The translations under genes and the position numbers were made by a program. From Flavobacteriales bacterium (GTDB lineage Bacteria > Bacteroidota > Bacteroidia > Flavobacteriales > Schleiferiaceae), in assembly GCA_007693635.1 (NCBI GenBank), contig REDE01000131.1:1-54743 (forward strand): a stretch of 54,743 nucleotides of DNA. Reading direction: 5' to 3'. Of the stretch, positions 52,112 through 54,743 are shown one piece after another; within the stretch, counting starts at the first letter, position 1; each line of letters begins with the position of its first letter. The notes under the pieces are model-generated. The model did not search any database, was not told the DNA's origin, and was given only the letters and a program-made list of their open reading frames with translations.

Positions 52112-53248
52112 TTAGAGCGTACCGCGATTTTCTTGCTCGCGTTCGATCGCTTCAAAAAGTGCTTTAAAATTACCTTTACCAAAAGACTGAGCGCCACGTC
52201 TTTGAATAATTTCAAAGAAAAGTGTTGGTCTATCAGATACAGGCTTCGTAAAGAGTTGCAACAAATACCCTTCATCGTCCCGATCGATGAGAATGCCTAA
52301 TTCACGGAGAGGCCCCATATCCTCTTCAATCTCACCTACTCGATCAAGAACGTCGTCGTAGTAAGAATCGGGTACGTAAAGGAACTCTACGCCGTTAGCT
52401 TTTAGTCGGCGAACGGTCGTAACAATATCGTCGGTGGCTACGGCAATGTGCTGCACCCCTGCTCCATTGTAAAAGTCGAGATACTCTTCGATTTGCGATT
52501 TTTTCTTACCTTCCGCCGGTTCGTTAATGGGAAATTTAATACGACCATTTCCGTTGGTCATCACCTTACTCATTAAGGCCGTGTAGTCGGTAGAAATGTC
52601 CTTATCGTCAAAAGACACCAATTGGGCAAAACCCATGACTTTTTTATAGAAATTTACCCAGGTGTTCATTTCGTTCCAACCCACATTACCCACCATGTGA
52701 TCGATATATTTTAGACCCGCATCCATTGGGTTATAGTCGCTTTTCCACTCGCGAAAGCCGGGCATAAACGTTCCGTTGTAGTTTTTGCGCTCTACGAAAA
52801 TGTGTACTGTTTCACCGTAGGTTTTAATTCCGGCAAGAACCACCTCCCCGTGTTTATCGTTAATTACGTAAGGTTCGAAGGCAACCTCTGCTCCTCTAGA
52901 GGTGGTTTCTGCAAAGCTTTTTCGGGCATCATCCACCCATAAGGCAACATTTTTTACGCCATCACCGTGCAAGCGAATATGATCGTTGATGGGTGAATCT
53001 TGATTAAGTGGGGTTGTCAGTACCAAGCGTATTTTGCCTTGCTGCAGTACGTAGGAGGTCTTTTCCTTATCGCCCGTTTCTAGTCCCGAGTAGGCCAAGG
53101 ATTGAAATCCGAAAGCTGTCTTATAAAAATGCGCTGCTTGCTTGGCATTTCCCACGTATAGTTCAACGTAATCTGTTCCGTTGATTGGCAAAAAATCTTC
53201 TGCCTCTGAAAATATTTTTTTAGGTTCTGTATGTGCTGTCGTAGACAT
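52112..53248 (-). CDS. hpd: 4-hydroxyphenylpyruvate dioxygenase
   Basis: 378 residues. Non-haem Fe(II) enzyme that converts 4-hydroxyphenylpyruvate to homogentisate in tyrosine breakdown. Seen: two vicinal-oxygen-chelate domains (about 20-155 and 178-360) and the iron ligands His184 (YIDHMVGN), His267 (VQHIAVAT) and Glu346 (FFEIIQRRG). A Gly-rich, Lys-rich loop and the C-terminal helix (FGKGNFKALFEAIE) that gates the active site are present. Downstream of hmgA, so both steps are made together. Confidence 0.97.
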   Translation of the reverse strand: MSTTAHTEPKKIFSEAEDFLPINGTDYVELYVGNAKQAAHFYKTAFGFQSLAYSGLETGDKEKTSYVLQQGKIRLVLTTPLNQDSPINDHIRLHGDGVKNVALWVDDARKSFAETTSRGAEVAFEPYVINDKHGEVVLAGIKTYGETVHIFVERKNYNGTFMPGFREWKSDYNPMDAGLKYIDHMVGNVGWNEMNTWVNFYKKVMGFAQLVSFDDKDISTDYTALMSKVMTNGNGRIKFPINEPAEGKKKSQIEEYLDFYNGAGVQHIAVATDDIVTTVRRLKANGVEFLYVPDSYYDDVLDRVGEIEEDMGPLRELGILIDRDDEGYLLQLFTKPVSDRPTLFFEIIQRRGAQSFGKGNFKALFEAIEREQENRGTL

Positions 53249-53286
53249 AATTGGTATATTTAAATGAGTTAATCAGTAATAAGCGA

Positions 53287-53294
53287 CAAAGGTA
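53287..53294 (-). promoter_or_regulatory. -7 box (TACCTTTG) of hpd
   Basis: On the minus strand, matches TAnnTTTG, 38 bases before the hpd start. No TTG box at the usual distance. It suggests hpd can be transcribed apart from hmgA. Confidence 0.45.
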
Positions 53295-53304
53295 GGGCTA
53301 AGTA

Positions 53305-54462
53305 TTATTCTAGCCATGATTTCCAATAATCGGCATCGGCGATCTCTAAAGCTGTTTGGGTCAACTTTAAAGGCTTAAACGTATCGATCATAACGGCCAA
53401 TTCATGCGTTTCCTTCTGACCTACCGATCGCTCGTACGCTCCCGGGTGGGGGCCGTGAGGAATTCCGCCGGGATGCAGACTAATATACCCTTTTTCTACG
53501 TGATTGCGGCTCATGAAGTCGCCATCGACATAATAAAGGACCTCATCTGAATCGATATTTGAATGATTGTACGGCGCGGGGATTGCCTCAGGATGGTAAT
53601 CATACATCCGCGGAGCAAATGTGCAAATCACGAAGTTATGACCCTCAAAAGTTTGGTGCACCGGAGGTGGTTGATGAACGCGTCCGGTGATCGGTTCAAA
53701 ATCCTTTGCGTTGAACGCGTAGGGGTAATTATATCCATCCCAGCCTACCACATCAAAAGGATGTGAGGCGTATGTGAGGGTGTGTAGAACATTTTCTTTG
53801 CGAATTTTCATAGTGAAAGAACCCCATTCATCGTGGGTTTCCAATTCGGAAGGACGGCGAATATCGCGCTCACAAAAAGGAGAATGTTCCAACATCTGAC
53901 CGAAATTATTGCGGTAACGCTTGGGAGTTACTACCGGACTAAACGACTCTGTGATCAATAGACGATTATCCTCTGTATCAAAATCAATCTGATAAATCAT
54001 TCCACGAGGAATTACCAGATAATCGCCGTATCCAAAACTCAGATTACCCAACATCGTGCGGAGTGTACCCGTTCCCCGATGAACAAAAATAACCTCATCT
54101 GCATCCGCATTTTTATAAAAATAATCCCTAAGCGATTTTTTGGGAGCGGCCAAAGCAATATTTAAATCGTTATTGAACAACACCACTTTTCTACTCTCCA
54201 AAAAATCATCGACTGGAGGGACTTCCCATCCACGGAGCATTTGTGATTTAATGTTTTTGTCTACCGCTGCTACCGGAGCGACATCAACTGAAGCGCCAAT
54301 ATTCTGTACCATTGTCGGACGATGTAGATGATAAAGCAAAGAACTCATTCCGCTAAAACCCTCCGTACCGAAAAGTTGCTCGTAATGCAAAGCGCCGTCT
54401 GCTTTCTTAAAAGTGGTATGACGCTTATGGGGTATTTTTCCTAATACGTGATAAAATGGCAT
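53305..54462 (-). CDS. hmgA: Homogentisate 1,2-dioxygenase
   Basis: 385 residues. Opens the aromatic ring of homogentisate to maleylacetoacetate, using Fe(II). Seen: a cupin-like N-terminal half (VIFVHRGTGTLRTMLGNLSF, YGDYLVIPRGMIYQIDF) and a C-terminal half with the iron-site region (PYNHSNIDSDEVLYYVDGDF ... LHPGGIPHGPHPGAYE). These hold the His/Glu ligands of the family. It is shorter than the E. coli/human type (~430-445) and belongs to the bacterial short form. It lies 56 bases before hpd on the same strand. Confidence 0.93.
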   Translation of the reverse strand: MPFYHVLGKIPHKRHTTFKKADGALHYEQLFGTEGFSGMSSLLYHLHRPTMVQNIGASVDVAPVAAVDKNIKSQMLRGWEVPPVDDFLESRKVVLFNNDLNIALAAPKKSLRDYFYKNADADEVIFVHRGTGTLRTMLGNLSFGYGDYLVIPRGMIYQIDFDTEDNRLLITESFSPVVTPKRYRNNFGQMLEHSPFCERDIRRPSELETHDEWGSFTMKIRKENVLHTLTYASHPFDVVGWDGYNYPYAFNAKDFEPITGRVHQPPPVHQTFEGHNFVICTFAPRMYDYHPEAIPAPYNHSNIDSDEVLYYVDGDFMSRNHVEKGYISLHPGGIPHGPHPGAYERSVGQKETHELAVMIDTFKPLKLTQTALEIADADYWKSWLE

Positions 54463-54503
54463 AGAGATATGTTTTGATTATGTGTTGTTTCTCATTACTC
54501 TGG

Positions 54504-54511
54504 CAAAATTA
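54504..54511 (-). promoter_or_regulatory. -7 box (TAATTTTG) of hmgA; rest of the window end is non-coding
   Basis: On the minus strand, matches TAnnTTTG, 41 bases before the hmgA start; no TTG partner found. The last 281 bases (54463-54743) hold no gene. They include a short repeat of CACGAAT and a 6-bp inverted repeat around 54671-54690, of no known function. Confidence 0.45.
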
Positions 54512-54743
54512 CTATTTAAGCGCGGGTTTATTATGACGAATGTCACATTTTACAGGATTCAGACTTTAGATTCCCTCTTATCATAAATTCGTGTTTCTGG
54601 ACAGTCGTTTAAAGACAAAACTTCGAAGCCCCGCTAATAAAACGCATTTGTATTGCCACGAATTACACCAATGTTCACGAATAAACATTGAGTCCACTCT
54701 AAAAAGTCCCTTTCTGCCAAAATCTTCCTTGTCGGTAAATTTT

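Overview
The window comes from the chromosome of a Bacteroidota bacterium, most likely order Flavobacteriales (Cryomorphaceae/Schleiferiaceae-like; this placement is an inference). The evidence is promoters of the Bacteroidota type (TAnnTTTG boxes), two proteins with type IX secretion system (T9SS) C-terminal sorting domains, many SusF/PorT-style barrels and lipoproteins, a lysyl-tRNA synthetase with a C-terminal extension, and family neighbourhoods typical of the group. I see no tRNA, rRNA, CRISPR array, insertion sequence or prophage.

Layout. 1-1.9 kb: the end of dnaK facing lysS across a shared terminator. 1.9-9.5 kb (minus strand): the most interesting region, a locus built from relatives of the T9SS/gliding motor. 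It holds a SPOR-domain outer-membrane barrel, a small coiled-coil membrane protein, a GldL-like stator that keeps the proton-carrying glutamate, TWO different adjacent GldM-like proteins, and a beta-helix protein fused to a PorG-like (DUF6089) barrel. GldK, GldN, SprA, SprE and SprT homologues are absent. 9.6-13.1 kb: tig-clpP-clpX protein quality control. 13.7-20.2 kb: a 2165-residue secreted beta-helix/repeat protein with a type B T9SS signal. 20.4-24.6 kb (minus): AlkB-type alkane hydroxylase, a lipoprotein, a barrel and a Kelch-like protein with a type A T9SS signal. 24.7-28.1 kb: DUF6702, HupE and an M1 peptidase in a translationally coupled operon. 28.2-33.7 kb: ferredoxin facing away from acyl-CoA reductase, a D-2-hydroxyacid dehydrogenase, an unknown secreted protein, rsmA and mgtE. 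33.8-36.5 kb (minus): aconitase. 36.9-41.0 kb: beta-helix lipoprotein, then a CBS/DUF294 regulator overlapping a DnaQ-like exonuclease. 41.0-45.8 kb: Xre/DUF2975 pair, a membrane-anchored protein, a lipoprotein, a barrel and an AraC-type regulator. 46.4-49.1 kb: small membrane/envelope stress cassette (lmo0937, two YtxH, holin-like, unknown, AI-2E transporter). 49.2-54.5 kb (minus): PaaY, thiolase, PaaI, an acidic unknown, HPPD and homogentisate dioxygenase, for breakdown of phenylacetate and tyrosine.

How it fits together. The two T9SS cargo proteins imply that a complete T9SS with its own gldKLMN is encoded elsewhere. The 1.9-9.5 kb locus is therefore probably a second, specialised envelope motor. 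The promoter before the SPOR-barrel gene and the one before the motor operon share the same TTG-N18-TAnnTTTG layout, so the two units may be expressed together. If the two GldM-like proteins pair with each other, this would be a GldLM-family motor with a heterodimeric shaft. I regard this as the best candidate for an undescribed system in the window.
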